Part shown: positions 33,029 through 41,493 of the stretch, piece after piece
Layout: the number at the start of each line of letters is the position of its first letter
How positions within the stretch are numbered: position 1 is the first letter of the stretch
Origin: an uncultured Rickettsiales bacterium
Lineage (GTDB): Bacteria; Pseudomonadota; Alphaproteobacteria; Rs-D84
Direction of reading: 5' to 3'
DNA length: 64,000 nucleotides
Assembly: GCA_900546225.1 (NCBI GenBank)
Contig: URBZ01000001.1
Location: forward strand, 174,049 to 238,048
Position numbers and translations under genes: made by a program
The notes under the pieces: model-generated
Told to the model about the DNA's origin: nothing
Seen by the model: the letters and a program-made list of their open reading frames with translations, nothing else
Databases searched by the model: none

Positions 33029-33109
33029 ACGTTACAGATGTGAGATGGTGGGCGACGGGAGTGTACAAATGTTACATGACCAGAGCCCAACGCTCACAGA
33101 TGTGGCGTT
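33029..33109 (-). other. alpha-operon hairpin H5 (after rpsM)
   Basis: Nested helices AACGTTACA/TGTGGCGTT (two wobbles), GTGAG/CTCAC, GGGC/GCCC and inner GTGTA/TACAT around CAAATGT. It begins 10 bases beyond the rpsM stop, the same spacing as H4 from rpsK. Confidence 0.7.
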
Positions 33110-33119
33110 ATATTAAATT

Positions 33120-33497
33120 TTATTTACCCTTGGTTGCGGAACCTGCAACAACCACACGTTTCCCCTTGCGAGTACGAGCGTTTGTCTGGGTGCGCTGACC
33201 ACGAACCGGCAGACGATTACGGTGACGGATGCCACGGTATGTCTTTAAGTCCTGTAAACGTTTGATGTTCATTGCAACTTCGCGGCGGACATCACCTTCA
33301 ACCTTGAAGTTCTGTTCAATGTAACTTGAAATTTTAACAACATCCTCGTCAGTCAAGTCCTTTGCGCGCAAACCATCTTTCAGGTTCAATGCCTTGCAAA
33401 TCTGTGCAGATTTTGCCGGCCCGATACCGTGAATATAGCGCAGCGCAATTTCAATACGCTTTTCTGTCGGAATGTTAACACCTGCTATACGTGCCAT
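33120..33497 (-). CDS. rpsM: 30S ribosomal protein S13
   Basis: A 125-residue S13, head of the small subunit and intersubunit bridge. Recognised by MARIAGVNIPTEKRIEIALRYIHGIG, the YRGIRHRNRLPVRGQRTQTNARTRKG tail and the basic C-terminus. It follows secY after 166 bases; adk, which often lies here, is absent. The gap contains a long hairpin (33599-33631) and may hold a promoter. Confidence 0.98.
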   Translation of the reverse strand: MARIAGVNIPTEKRIEIALRYIHGIGPAKSAQICKALNLKDGLRAKDLTDEDVVKISSYIEQNFKVEGDVRREVAMNIKRLQDLKTYRGIRHRNRLPVRGQRTQTNARTRKGKRVVVAGSATKGK

Positions 33498-33598
33498 TTT
33501 CTGTTTTCCTTTTTATTATTACCATGGGTTGCGCGTGGGCGCGTCCCTGCTCTGCTGTTTCCCCATGACCCTGCCGTCCAGAATCACAGGTATTTTAT

Positions 33599-33631
33599 TT
33601 TGCCGTGTTATTTTATACACAACGCGGCAAA
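33599..33631 (-). other. hairpin between secY and rpsM
   Basis: An 11-bp stem TTTGCCGTGTT/AACGCGGCAAA (one wobble) with an 11-base AT-rich loop, after secY. No T tract on the minus strand, so it is more likely a processing or stability element than a terminator. Confidence 0.5.
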
Positions 33632-33663
33632 AGTCAAATCTTGTTTTGCGTTACCGCCAATAT

Positions 33664-34980
33664 TTAACGGAAACGCCCCTTCTTGGATGCCGACTTGATA
33701 ACACTGGTGTACTGTTTTGCCACCAAGTACGACTGAACCTGATTCATTGTATCCAATATAACACCCGCCACAATCAAGACACTGGTTCCACCAATCATCA
33801 ATGGCATACCAAAGTGAGTATTCAAAATGATTGGCAATACGCACACGACAATCAGGTACAAAACGCCAATCGCCGTCGTACGTGATACAACCGCATCCAG
33901 ATAATGAATTGTCTGTTCGCCTGGACGTACGCCTGGGATGTAACCACCCGCATTTTTCAGGTTGGTGCTGGTTTCTTCGGAATTAAATATCACCGCGGTT
34001 TGGAAATACGCAAAGAACGCAATCAAAATCGTATATGTGATAATATAAGACCATGTACCATACGTAAAGAACGCCATAACGTTCTGAACGATTAAATTCT
34101 CGCTCTGGACAAAGCGTTGAACAAATGCCGGCAGCATCATGATACTGGCGGCAAACACCGGCCCCATAACACCAGACATATTTACCTTGATTGGCAAATA
34201 AGATGCGTTAGTGTTCATAACACCGTTTGCCATAACCTGACGTGGGTACAGAATCTGAATACGACGCTGGGCCTGTTCAAAGAATGCAATCAACGCAATA
34301 ATACCGATAACAAATGCAACAATCAGCATAATCATTGCTGGCGACATCTGGCCGACCGAGCCCAATGAAAATACCTTGGCCACACCCTCTGGGATTTGTG
34401 CGATAATACCCGCAAAAATCAACAGCGATGCGCCCTGACCGATACCGCGTGCGGTAATCTGTTCCGCTAACCACATAACGAACACAGTACCACCAACCAG
34501 TGCAATAATCGCCGACAATTCAAACGCAAATCCTGGGTTCACAACCGCCGCAACACCATTGACTGGTGCCATCAATTCCAGACCACGAACAACCGCCCAT
34601 CCTTGAACAACGGCCAGAAATACCGCCAAATAACGTGTGTACTGGTTGATTTTAACACGACCAGATTCACCCTCTTTGCGTAATTCTGTTAAACTCTTGC
34701 TGGTGGCCGTCAACAACTGCAACACGATAGATGCCGAAATGTACGGGAAAATGTTCAGTGCCAGCACAGACATACGCGACAGCGAACCACCCGAGAACAT
34801 ATCAAACATACCCATCATGCCACTGCCCTCGCCCGTGAACAAGTGCAGCACCGCCGATGCATTTACCCCCGGCAATGGTATAAACGAACCAACACGATAT
34901 ACAATCAGCGCACCCAGTGTGAACAAAATACGCTTTTGCAAATCTGACAGGTTTCCAAAAAAATCTTTCAAGAATTTCAT
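33664..34980 (-). CDS. secY: Sec translocon channel subunit SecY
   Basis: A 438-residue, ten-helix inner-membrane protein forming the protein-export channel. Family features: KRILFTLGALIVYRVGSFIPLPGV in helix 1, ITARGIGQGASLLIFAGI, and the cytoplasmic GFIPGVRPGEQT-like loop (GYIPGVRPGEQT). The C-terminal tail is basic (KSASKKGRFR). Last gene of the spc operon here, 58 bases after rplO. Many of the secreted proteins in this window depend on it. Confidence 0.98.
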   Translation of the reverse strand: MKFLKDFFGNLSDLQKRILFTLGALIVYRVGSFIPLPGVNASAVLHLFTGEGSGMMGMFDMFSGGSLSRMSVLALNIFPYISASIVLQLLTATSKSLTELRKEGESGRVKINQYTRYLAVFLAVVQGWAVVRGLELMAPVNGVAAVVNPGFAFELSAIIALVGGTVFVMWLAEQITARGIGQGASLLIFAGIIAQIPEGVAKVFSLGSVGQMSPAMIMLIVAFVIGIIALIAFFEQAQRRIQILYPRQVMANGVMNTNASYLPIKVNMSGVMGPVFAASIMMLPAFVQRFVQSENLIVQNVMAFFTYGTWSYIITYTILIAFFAYFQTAVIFNSEETSTNLKNAGGYIPGVRPGEQTIHYLDAVVSRTTAIGVLYLIVVCVLPIILNTHFGMPLMIGGTSVLIVAGVILDTMNQVQSYLVAKQYTSVIKSASKKGRFR

Positions 34981-35038
34981 GCGTTGACCATTCTCAAATC
35001 AGACATGTACCCCACGATGTGGGGTACAAATATACGGA

Positions 35039-35497
35039 TTAGTTATTTTTGATTGTGCCGCCTGCTTTCACAATCGCTGCTTCTGCGGCCTTGGACCACT
35101 TGTCAGCAACAACGTTTACAGACGATTTGATTTCGCCCTTGGCCAAAACTTTCAAACCGGACATTTTGCGGTTGATGATTTTTGCAGCCATCAGGGAATC
35201 AATAGTGATTGGGGATTTTGCATCAATCTTGCCGGACGCGATGAATTTTTCAATATCGCCCAAGTTGATTGTCACATATTCCTTGGCAAATGGATTGTTG
35301 AACCCGAATTTTGGGAAACGACGCAAAATTGGCATCTGACCACCTTGGAAAGTTGCCTGCTTGCGTGAACCGCTGCGGGATTTCTGACCCTTGTTACCAC
35401 GGCCAGATGTTTTGCCATAACCCGACGCCATACCACGACCAACACGCTTTGTGTCACGACGTGCGCCGAAATTATCCATCAATGCATTCAGTTTCAT
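35039..35497 (-). CDS. rplO: 50S ribosomal protein L15
   Basis: A 152-residue L15: KRVGRGMASGYGKTSGRGNKGQKSRSG in the N-terminal extension that threads into the 23S RNA, then FEGGQMPILRR-like FQGGQMPILRRFPKFGF. It lies 85 bases after rpmD, in the usual rpmD-rplO-secY order. Confidence 0.98.
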   Translation of the reverse strand: MKLNALMDNFGARRDTKRVGRGMASGYGKTSGRGNKGQKSRSGSRKQATFQGGQMPILRRFPKFGFNNPFAKEYVTINLGDIEKFIASGKIDAKSPITIDSLMAAKIINRKMSGLKVLAKGEIKSSVNVVADKWSKAAEAAIVKAGGTIKNN

Positions 35498-35582
35498 AAT
35501 TTTTTCCTTTTATCCTATGACTATCATATAGTCCTTTTTCGCATGCGGACAAGTGTTGTCCGCATACTCGGTTTTACTTTTC

Positions 35583-35762
35583 TTATTTTTCGACGATTTC
35601 AACCAAGTGAGAAACCTTGGCAACCATACCGCGAACGGCTGGTGTATCGCCCAATTCTTTGGTTTTGTCGATACGACCCAATCCCAATGCAGCAACAATC
35701 TTGCGCTGAGATTCCGGACGACCAACAATGCTTTTGACTTGCTTTACAGTTATCTTAGCCAT
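35583..35762 (-). CDS. rpmD: 50S ribosomal protein L30
   Basis: A 59-residue L30, short enough to be missed by ORF callers. The minus-strand translation begins MAKITVKQVKSIVG and continues RPESQRKIVAALGLGRI, then TPAVRGMVAKVSHLVEIVE: the complete family pattern. ATG at 35762, with AGTAAAAT before it. It lies between rpsE (30 bases) and rplO, as in other spc operons. Confidence 0.96.
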   Translation of the reverse strand: MAKITVKQVKSIVGRPESQRKIVAALGLGRIDKTKELGDTPAVRGMVAKVSHLVEIVEK

Positions 35763-35792
35763 AATTTTACTCCGTTTTTATCTGCGCCTAGA

Positions 35793-36362
35793 TTATTTGT
35801 CTTCGGCTGGGCATTCGCATGCTGCTTCTTCAACTTTCTTGCCATCACGGCCAGCGATGATTTCAGCAACTGTTTTACCACGACGCGCGGCCACTGTCTT
35901 TGGCGAGTTCATTTTACCGAACGCCAAGAATGCAGCGCGAATCATGTTATTAGGATTGTTAGAACCCTGAGATTTCACAACGACGTCCTGAACGCCCAAG
36001 CATTCAAACACCGCACGCAACGCACCACCAGCAATGATACCAGTACCTGGGACTGCACTGCGAACAACCAATTTGCTTGCGCCGTATTTCGCGGAACTGT
36101 CGTGGTGCAATGTGCGACCTTCTTTCAGTGGGACGCGAATCATTTTCGCCTTGGCGGCCTTGGTTGCCTTTTGAACAGCGGACTGAACTTCCAGTGCTTT
36201 ACCCTTGCCAAAACCAACACGACCGGCCTTGTCGCCAACCACAACCAACGCCGAGAACGACATATTGCGGCCGCCCTTTACGGTTTTGGATACGCGGTTG
36301 ATGGAAACCAGTTTATCTACCAGGTTATCCGTCTGCAATTTTTTATCATCAAAACGTGCCAT
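35793..36362 (-). CDS. rpsE: 30S ribosomal protein S5
   Basis: A 189-residue S5, involved in decoding accuracy. Conserved: DKLVSINRVSKTVKGGRNMSFSALVVVGD, GRVGFGKGKALEV and the C-terminal SNNPNNMIRAAFLAF. The final 25 residues (KKVEEAACECPAEDK) form an acidic tail. 21 bases after rplR. Confidence 0.98.
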   Translation of the reverse strand: MARFDDKKLQTDNLVDKLVSINRVSKTVKGGRNMSFSALVVVGDKAGRVGFGKGKALEVQSAVQKATKAAKAKMIRVPLKEGRTLHHDSSAKYGASKLVVRSAVPGTGIIAGGALRAVFECLGVQDVVVKSQGSNNPNNMIRAAFLAFGKMNSPKTVAARRGKTVAEIIAGRDGKKVEEAACECPAEDK

Positions 36363-36383
36363 CTTATAACTCCGTATATTCCA

Positions 36384-36740
36384 TTAAATTCTTACGCCGC
36401 CTGCGCGGATTGCTTCGCACAGTGCCTTTACACGGCCGTGATAGCGATATGCGCCACGGTCAAAGTAACAATTTTCAGCGATGCCTGCATCAACAACGCG
36501 TTTTGCAAACGCGGCGCCGACCAATTCCGCACCAGCAATATTCCAGCCCTTGCCCTGAAAATCTTTTTCTTTGGATGACGCAGCACAAATTGTGTGACCA
36601 CGAACATCATCAATGGCTTGAATTTCAATATGACGATCCGAACGAAAAACCGACAGACGAATCTTGCCTGGATTCTTTCTTTTCAACGCACCGCGTGTTG
36701 CCAATGTGCGTCTTTCTTCACTAGACAAATGTTTCAACAT
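36384..36740 (-). CDS. rplR: 50S ribosomal protein L18
   Basis: A 118-residue L18, which binds 5S rRNA. Basic N-terminus, RLSVFRSDRHIEIQAIDDVRG, and the C-terminal FDRGAYRYHGRVKALCEAIRAGG. It follows rplF after 50 bases that contain a small CCCCG/CGGGG hairpin. Confidence 0.98.
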   Translation of the reverse strand: MLKHLSSEERRTLATRGALKRKNPGKIRLSVFRSDRHIEIQAIDDVRGHTICAASSKEKDFQGKGWNIAGAELVGAAFAKRVVDAGIAENCYFDRGAYRYHGRVKALCEAIRAGGVRI

Positions 36741-36760
36741 TTTGTTTCCTTTTTTTCAAC

Positions 36761-36776
36761 CCCCGTAACAGCGGGG
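36761..36776 (-). other. CCCCG hairpin in the rplF-rplR gap
   Basis: CCCCG/CGGGG with loop TAACAG. The same core recurs in the rplX-rplE gap (38736-38757). Confidence 0.6.
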
Positions 36777-36790
36777 ATTACCCTATTTTA

Positions 36791-37342
36791 TTATTTCTTT
36801 TTACCTTCCTTGCGGCGGATTGCTTCGCCCTTATAGAAGATACCTTTACCCTTGTATGGATCTGCCTTGCGAACCTTGTGAACCTTGTCCGCAAACTGAC
36901 CGACCAAGCATTTATCGATACCCTTGATGCTAAATTCGGTTGGTGTTTCACCCATAACAACGGTCAAGCCCGCTGGGATTTCCATGATAACATCGTGTGA
37001 ATAACCTGCAACCAAAACCAATTTGTTGCCAGAAACCGATGCTTTGTAACCAACACCCTTCATGTACATATCTTTCGAGAAACCGTCAGATACACCTTCG
37101 ACTGCGCAGCGAACATTGCGGGTCATTGTACCCCACATTGCACGCGAAACTTTGTCTTCGGCGTCTTTTGGTGTAACGACAACGTGTTCGTCTTCGATTG
37201 CGACATGAACCAAGCCGGCATGTTTTGTATCCAAAGGCAATTTAATTTCGCCCTTTGGGCCCTTGACAACCAGAACGTCATCAACAATCGCCGCTGACGT
37301 ACCGTCTTTCAATTTTACTGGATATTTTCCTGCACGAGACAT
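36791..37342 (-). CDS. rplF: 50S ribosomal protein L6
   Basis: A 183-residue L6 with its two related domains. Features: GPKGEIKLPLD, the GVSDGFSKDMYMKGVGYKASVSGNKLVLVAGYSHDV region and the C-terminal KADPYKGKGIFYKGEAIRRKEGKKK. It lies 22 bases after rpsH. Confidence 0.98.
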   Translation of the reverse strand: MSRAGKYPVKLKDGTSAAIVDDVLVVKGPKGEIKLPLDTKHAGLVHVAIEDEHVVVTPKDAEDKVSRAMWGTMTRNVRCAVEGVSDGFSKDMYMKGVGYKASVSGNKLVLVAGYSHDVIMEIPAGLTVVMGETPTEFSIKGIDKCLVGQFADKVHKVRKADPYKGKGIFYKGEAIRRKEGKKK

Positions 37343-37364
37343 AACTTCAATCCTTACTTCTAAA

Positions 37365-37763
37365 TTAGATTACCTTGCACAGCACTTCGCCACCAACGTT
37401 CATCAAACGTGCCTTGTGATCAGTCATAACGCCATTTGGTGTGGAAACGATTGCGATACCCAGTCCGCCCATAACCTTTGGCATTTTTGCACTGCCGGAA
37501 TAAACACGGCGGCCGGGTTTGGACACGACAGAAATTTCTTGGATTGCGCCATTGCCATTGACATATTTCAGTTCAACGACCAAATTGGCACGATGTTCGT
37601 CAATCTGTTCTTTGTGGAAATCTGTAATAAAACCTTCGTCTTTCAAGACGGTCAGCACTGCTGCACGCAGTTTGCTGTTTGGAACGGTGATTGTTTCTTT
37701 ACCCGCATTCTGACCATTACGAATGCGTGTCAACATATCGCCGATTGGGTGTGATAATGACAT
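37365..37763 (-). CDS. rpsH: 30S ribosomal protein S8
   Basis: A 132-residue S8, a primary 16S rRNA binder and known autogenous repressor of spc operons in E. coli. Features: SHPIGDMLTRIRNGQNAGKETITVPNSKLR and the C-terminal GLGIAIVSTPNGVMTDHKARLMNVGGEVLC. The 87-base gap before it holds two hairpins, one possible place for such regulation. Confidence 0.98.
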   Translation of the reverse strand: MSLSHPIGDMLTRIRNGQNAGKETITVPNSKLRAAVLTVLKDEGFITDFHKEQIDEHRANLVVELKYVNGNGAIQEISVVSKPGRRVYSGSAKMPKVMGGLGIAIVSTPNGVMTDHKARLMNVGGEVLCKVI

Positions 37764-37775
37764 CTTTTACTCCTT

Positions 37776-37840
37776 CGTTGCATGGGGCATATGCCCCCTG
37801 CACTTTTGTTTAACCCCTGCTGCATTGTCCACAACAGGGT
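37776..37840 (-). other. two hairpins in the rpsN-rpsH gap
   Basis: TGCA plus GGGGC / GCCCC plus TGCA around ATAT (37776-37799), and a bulged stem of AACCC with TG / CAGGGTT (about 37811-37840). Confidence 0.55.
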
Positions 37841-37850
37841 TGTTTTTATT

Positions 37851-38153
37851 TTACCAACTGGACTTGCGTACGCCTGGCAATTTCCCTTCGGACGCCATTG
37901 TGCGCAACTGTTGGCGGCACAGACCGAACAAGCGAGAGAACCCGCGTGCACGACCGGTAACAGAGCAACGGTTATGCAGACGTGTTGGATTCGCGTTACG
38001 TGGCAATTTTGCCAATTTCTTCATCGCGTCCATACGTTCGTCTGGTGTTGCATTTACAGACATCTTCGCTTTGATCGCTTCGCGCTTTTTGGCATACTGG
38101 GCGACCATCTTTTCACGTTTTTTCTGTTTGTTTATCAACGCTAATTTAGCCAT
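37851..38153 (-). CDS. rpsN: 30S ribosomal protein S14
   Basis: A 100-residue S14 of the long, zinc-free type (no CxxC pairs). Features: KLALINKQKKREKMVAQYAKKREAIKAKM and the C-terminal RLHNRCSVTGRARGFSRLFGLCRQQLR. It lies 15 bases after rplE. Confidence 0.98.
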   Translation of the reverse strand: MAKLALINKQKKREKMVAQYAKKREAIKAKMSVNATPDERMDAMKKLAKLPRNANPTRLHNRCSVTGRARGFSRLFGLCRQQLRTMASEGKLPGVRKSSW

Positions 38154-38168
38154 TTTTATACCTTTTTA

Positions 38169-38714
38169 TTATTTCAAAACCAACGGCAAGCCGATTTTCG
38201 TCAGCAACGCACGTGCTTCGTCGTCAGTTTTCGCTGTTGTCGCGATGACGATGTCCATACCGCGAATTGCGTCAATTTTATCAACGGAAATTTCAGGGAA
38301 AATCAAGTGTTCCTTGATACCGAACGCATAGTTACCGCGACCGTCGAATTTGGATTTTGACAAACCACGAAAGTCCTTGACACGTGGCAATGCAACTGTA
38401 ATCAGTTTGTCCAAGAAATCATACATTCTTTTACCACGCAACGTAACCTTGGTACCAATGGCCTGACCTTCGCGCAGACGATATGTCGCGATGGACTTTT
38501 TCGCATGTGTGATAACGGATTTCTGTGCGGCAATCGCTGTCAAATCAGCGGCTGCAGAATCCAATTTCTTTTTATCGCTAACAGCTTCGCCAACGCCCAT
38601 GTTCAAAACGATTTTGGACAATTTTGGCACAGCATACTTGTTTGTATACCCAAATTCTTTGACCAATTCAGGTACAATTTCTTTTTCGTAAATTTCACGC
38701 AATCTGCTTTGCAT
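38169..38714 (-). CDS. rplE: 50S ribosomal protein L5
   Basis: A 181-residue L5, which binds 5S rRNA. Features: RLREIYEKEIVPELVKEFGY, KLSKIVLNMGVGEAV, TKVTLRGKRMYDFLDKLI and the C-terminal GMDIVIATTAKTDDEARALL. It follows rplX with a gap containing the second CCCCG hairpin. Confidence 0.98.
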   Translation of the reverse strand: MQSRLREIYEKEIVPELVKEFGYTNKYAVPKLSKIVLNMGVGEAVSDKKKLDSAAADLTAIAAQKSVITHAKKSIATYRLREGQAIGTKVTLRGKRMYDFLDKLITVALPRVKDFRGLSKSKFDGRGNYAFGIKEHLIFPEISVDKIDAIRGMDIVIATTAKTDDEARALLTKIGLPLVLK

Positions 38715-38735
38715 TTTTTTATTCCTTACACTCTG

Positions 38736-38757
38736 TGTCCCCGTAACAGCGGGAACA
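38736..38757 (-). other. CCCCG hairpin in the rplX-rplE gap
   Basis: TGT/ACA and CCCG/CGGG around TAACAG, with the same core as at 36761. Confidence 0.6.
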
Positions 38758-38765
38758 GTTTATTC

Positions 38766-39068
38766 TTACAATTCTGCGCCTGACTTTTTGGCAACACGAA
38801 CTTTCTTGTCGCCAGACATTTTATATCCAACGCGTGTTGCTTTCTTCGTCTTTGGGTCAACCAACGCAACATTAGAAACGTGCACTGGTGCTTCGCGATC
38901 AACGATGTGACCCGGCTGTTCCTGTGTTGGTTTGACATGCCATTTGTGGCGGTTTACACCTTCGACCACAACGCGAGATTCTGTTGGGCGCGCTTCCAGT
39001 ACTTTACCTTTGACGCCTTTGTACTTTCCCGAAATAACTACGACTTCGTCGCCTTTCTTGATTTTCAT
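38766..39068 (-). CDS. rplX: 50S ribosomal protein L24
   Basis: A 100-residue L24 with a KOW motif at the start (MKIKKGDEVVVISGKYKGVKGKV) and VEGVNRHKWHVKPTQEQPGHIVDREAPVHVSNVAL. Start at 39068; the open frame reaches back over the rplN end but the KOW protein begins here. The gap to rplN is 19 bases. Confidence 0.97.
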   Translation of the reverse strand: MKIKKGDEVVVISGKYKGVKGKVLEARPTESRVVVEGVNRHKWHVKPTQEQPGHIVDREAPVHVSNVALVDPKTKKATRVGYKMSGDKKVRVAKKSGAEL

Positions 39069-39087
39069 ATCTATAACCCCTTGTATA

Positions 39088-39462
39088 TTATATAACTTCC
39101 GGTGCCAGAGATACGATTTTTTGAACATCGTATTTGCGGCGAACTTCACGTGCAATCGGCCCAAAGATACGTGTGCCAATTGGTTCAAAGTTGTTCTTGT
39201 TGATCAAAACAACCGCATTATCGTCAAAGCGGATAATAGATCCGTCCGGACGTTTTACCGGGAATTTTGTACGCACGATGATTGCACGCTGCACAGTACC
39301 CTTTTGTACTTTACCACGTGGAATCGCTTCTTTGATGGCGACGACAATTTTATCGCCAACTGTCGCATAGCGACGGTGTGAACCGCCCAAAACTTTGATG
39401 CACATCGCTTTGCGTGCGCCAGAGTTATCAGCGACCGTCATAACTGTTTCATTCTGAATCAT
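39088..39462 (-). CDS. rplN: 50S ribosomal protein L14
   Basis: A 124-residue L14: MIQNETVMTVADNSGARKAMCIKVLGGSHRRYATVGD, VQKGTVQRAIIVRTK, FDDNAVVLINKNNFEPIGTRIFGPIAREVR. Start at 39462; in-frame codons upstream lie in a gap with a GC-rich hairpin and do not resemble L14. Confidence 0.97.
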   Translation of the reverse strand: MIQNETVMTVADNSGARKAMCIKVLGGSHRRYATVGDKIVVAIKEAIPRGKVQKGTVQRAIIVRTKFPVKRPDGSIIRFDDNAVVLINKNNFEPIGTRIFGPIAREVRRKYDVQKIVSLAPEVI

Positions 39463-39484
39463 AACTTTTTTCCTTGTCCTGCGC

Positions 39485-39501
39485 GCGGGGCAATCCCCCG
39501 C
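39485..39501 (-). other. GCGGGG hairpin in the rpsQ-rplN gap
   Basis: GCGGGG/CCCCGC around CAATC in the 112-base gap. The rest of the gap is GC-rich but shows no other clear fold. Confidence 0.5.
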
Positions 39502-39574
39502 CGCTTTGTTATAGGGCCCGACTGTCCGCACATTGATAAAACAATGCCGACCTCAAAGACCCTGTCCGGCGGTA

Positions 39575-39844
39575 TTAGTCAACGACCTCAACCGTTTCGT
39601 CCTTGGAAACGCCAACGCGCCCCTTGACCACCCAAGATTTTGTCTTGGAGATTGGACGATGTTCTTCGATCGCAACGATGTCACCAACCTTGTATTCGTT
39701 GTTTTCATCGTGCGCCTTGTACTTTTTGTTCTGCTTTACGAACTTGCCATACAGCGGGTGACGGAAACGACGTTCCACTTCGACGACAACTGTTTTGTCG
39801 TTTGCTGTACTTTTTACTGTTCCTTGCAGTATACGTCTTGGCAT
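39575..39844 (-). CDS. rpsQ: 30S ribosomal protein S17
   Basis: An 89-residue S17: LQGTVKSTANDKTVVVEVERRFRHPLYGKFVKQNKKYKAHDENNEYKVGDIVAIEEHRPISKTKSW. The gap of 154 bases to rpmC shows AT-rich sequence and no gene. Confidence 0.98.
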   Translation of the reverse strand: MPRRILQGTVKSTANDKTVVVEVERRFRHPLYGKFVKQNKKYKAHDENNEYKVGDIVAIEEHRPISKTKSWVVKGRVGVSKDETVEVVD

Positions 39845-39998
39845 AACTTGTGTCCTTATACATTTGCCAGTGCTTGTTTTGCGGGCCTAATTTTACACTA
39901 AAACGCGCAAAACAGCAACTGATTCTTTGGTTTTATTTAACCGATTTCGGCATATGATAACTAAATTTTTAGAAATCTCAACAAAAATCGACAATTTT

Positions 39999-40193
39999 TT
40001 ATTTTTTGTCCGCATTCAATTTTGTCTTGACGCGTGCGATTTCACGACGGGTCTGACGAATTACATGCGATTTTGGCAACTGACCAGCCACATGTTGAAA
40101 GCGTTGGTTCATTTGCTCTTTCTTCAAATCAGCCAGCTTGCTCTGCAATGCTTCGACTGTCAAAGATTCTTTTTCAACTTTCTTTTCTGCCAT
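39999..40193 (-). CDS. rpmC: 50S ribosomal protein L29
   Basis: A 64-residue two-helix L29 near the peptide exit. Features: LTVEALQSKLADLKKEQMNQRFQHVAGQLPKSHVIRQTRREIARVKTKL. It lies 29 bases after rplP. Confidence 0.97.
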   Translation of the reverse strand: MAEKKVEKESLTVEALQSKLADLKKEQMNQRFQHVAGQLPKSHVIRQTRREIARVKTKLNADKK

Positions 40194-40222
40194 TTCATTG
40201 ACCTTTTTGTGTGCGGTTATAC

Positions 40223-40636
40223 TTAGTTCGCTTTACGTTCAACAATTTTGGTTTTAACTGGCAATTTCGCCGCCGCCAACGCGAACGCTTCATATGCGAC
40301 TTCTGGTTTTACACCGTCGACTTCGAACATGATGCGACCTGGTTTAACACGGCAAATCCAATATTCAACCGCACCTTTACCTTTACCCATACGGACTTCG
40401 GCAGGTTTTTTGGTCACAGGTACATCAGGGAATACGCGAATCCACAATTTACCCATACGACGCATGTGACGTGTGATGGCGCGACGCGCCGCTTCGATCT
40501 GACGCGCTGTAACGCGTTCTGGTGTCATGGCTTTCAGTCCAAACGAACCAAATGCCAGTTCGCTGCCGCCTTTGGCGACGCCGTGAATACGGCCTTTGTG
40601 CTGTTTGCGAAACTTTGTTTTATTTGGCATCAACAT
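40223..40636 (-). CDS. rplP: 50S ribosomal protein L16
   Basis: A 137-residue L16: MLMPNKTKFRKQHKGRIHG, GLKAMTPERVTARQIEAARRAITRHMRRMGKLWIRVFPDVPVTKKPAEVRMGKGKG. It contacts tRNA near the A site. A TATAT-loop hairpin separates it from rpsC. Confidence 0.98.
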   Translation of the reverse strand: MLMPNKTKFRKQHKGRIHGVAKGGSELAFGSFGLKAMTPERVTARQIEAARRAITRHMRRMGKLWIRVFPDVPVTKKPAEVRMGKGKGAVEYWICRVKPGRIMFEVDGVKPEVAYEAFALAAAKLPVKTKIVERKAN

Positions 40637-40677
40637 AATAAACTACCTTTTATTGCTTTTGCTAATTTTTGTTTTCC

Positions 40678-40698
40678 CCGACACCATATAGATGCCGG
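40678..40698 (-). other. TATAT-loop hairpin (rpsC-rplP gap)
   Basis: On the minus strand CCGGCA/TGTCGG with loop TCTATATGG. One pair is G-U only on the minus (mRNA) strand. Confidence 0.65.
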
Positions 40699-40704
40699 CA
40701 AAAA

Positions 40705-41406
40705 TTACTTGTTTCTCTTTTCGCTGCTGCCGGCATATTCAGTTGGGCGTGCCATTTCAGAAGCCAGCTTTTCTTTATTTACGACGTCCCCAGTGTAAAT
40801 CCAAACTTTCACACCGATAACACCGTATGTTGTTTTCGCCTGAATTGACGCATAGTCAATGTCAGCACGCAATGTGTGCAGAGGAATACGACCTTCGCGG
40901 ATTTGTTCGCTGCGGGCAATTTCCGCACCGTTCAGACGGCCGCTGCACATAACTTTGATACCCTGTGCACCTGCTTTCTGGGCGTTTTGAACCGCCTTTT
41001 TCATTGCACGCTTAAAGGAAACACGACCTTCGATTTGCTGTGCAATATTCTGTGCAACCAACTGGGCATTCAGATCCGGACGACGAACTTCGTAAATATT
41101 TACGACGACCTGATCATTCTTGACCAATTTTTTGATATCATTACGCAATGTTTCGATATCAGCACCATTTTTACCGATAATCATACCCGGACGAGATGTG
41201 TGAATTGTCACAACAACTTTCTTGGCAAAGCGTTCAATAACAACCTTGGCCAAACCGGCTTTCTTCAACTTCTTTTCGATAAATTTGCGAATTTTGATAT
41301 CTTCGGCCAACAGGTTCGCATAGTCCTTTTTGCCAGCCATCCAGCGCGAGTCAGTAATCTTGTTGATAAATTCGCGCAACGAGATTGGTGATACTTTCTG
41401 TCCCAT
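40705..41406 (-). CDS. rpsC: 30S ribosomal protein S3
   Basis: A 233-residue S3 with its KH domain (VTIHTSRPGMIIGKNGADIETLRNDI) and the C-terminal domain LNGAEIARSEQIREGRIPLHTLRADIDYASIQAKTTYGVIGVKVWI. It lines the mRNA entry channel. It follows rplV after 87 bases. Confidence 0.98.
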   Translation of the reverse strand: MGQKVSPISLREFINKITDSRWMAGKKDYANLLAEDIKIRKFIEKKLKKAGLAKVVIERFAKKVVVTIHTSRPGMIIGKNGADIETLRNDIKKLVKNDQVVVNIYEVRRPDLNAQLVAQNIAQQIEGRVSFKRAMKKAVQNAQKAGAQGIKVMCSGRLNGAEIARSEQIREGRIPLHTLRADIDYASIQAKTTYGVIGVKVWIYTGDVVNKEKLASEMARPTEYAGSSEKRNK

Positions 41407-41441
41407 CTTTTGTTTTCCTTAGTTTGTGGCAAGTGTTCTTG

Positions 41442-41456
41442 AAACCATATAGGTTT
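41442..41456 (-). other. TATAT-loop hairpin (rplV-rpsC gap)
   Basis: Minus-strand AAACC/GGTTT with loop TATAT; GTGG/CCAC closes a larger region around it. Confidence 0.6.
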
Positions 41457-41493
41457 TATTCAGGGTTGCCCCATACCACGTGCCACGGTTTTA

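Noticed and set aside
33498..33663. Missing adk or rpmJ between secY and rpsM
   Set aside because: No frame of suitable size or sequence exists in the 166-base gap; these genes are simply elsewhere, so no loss is claimed.
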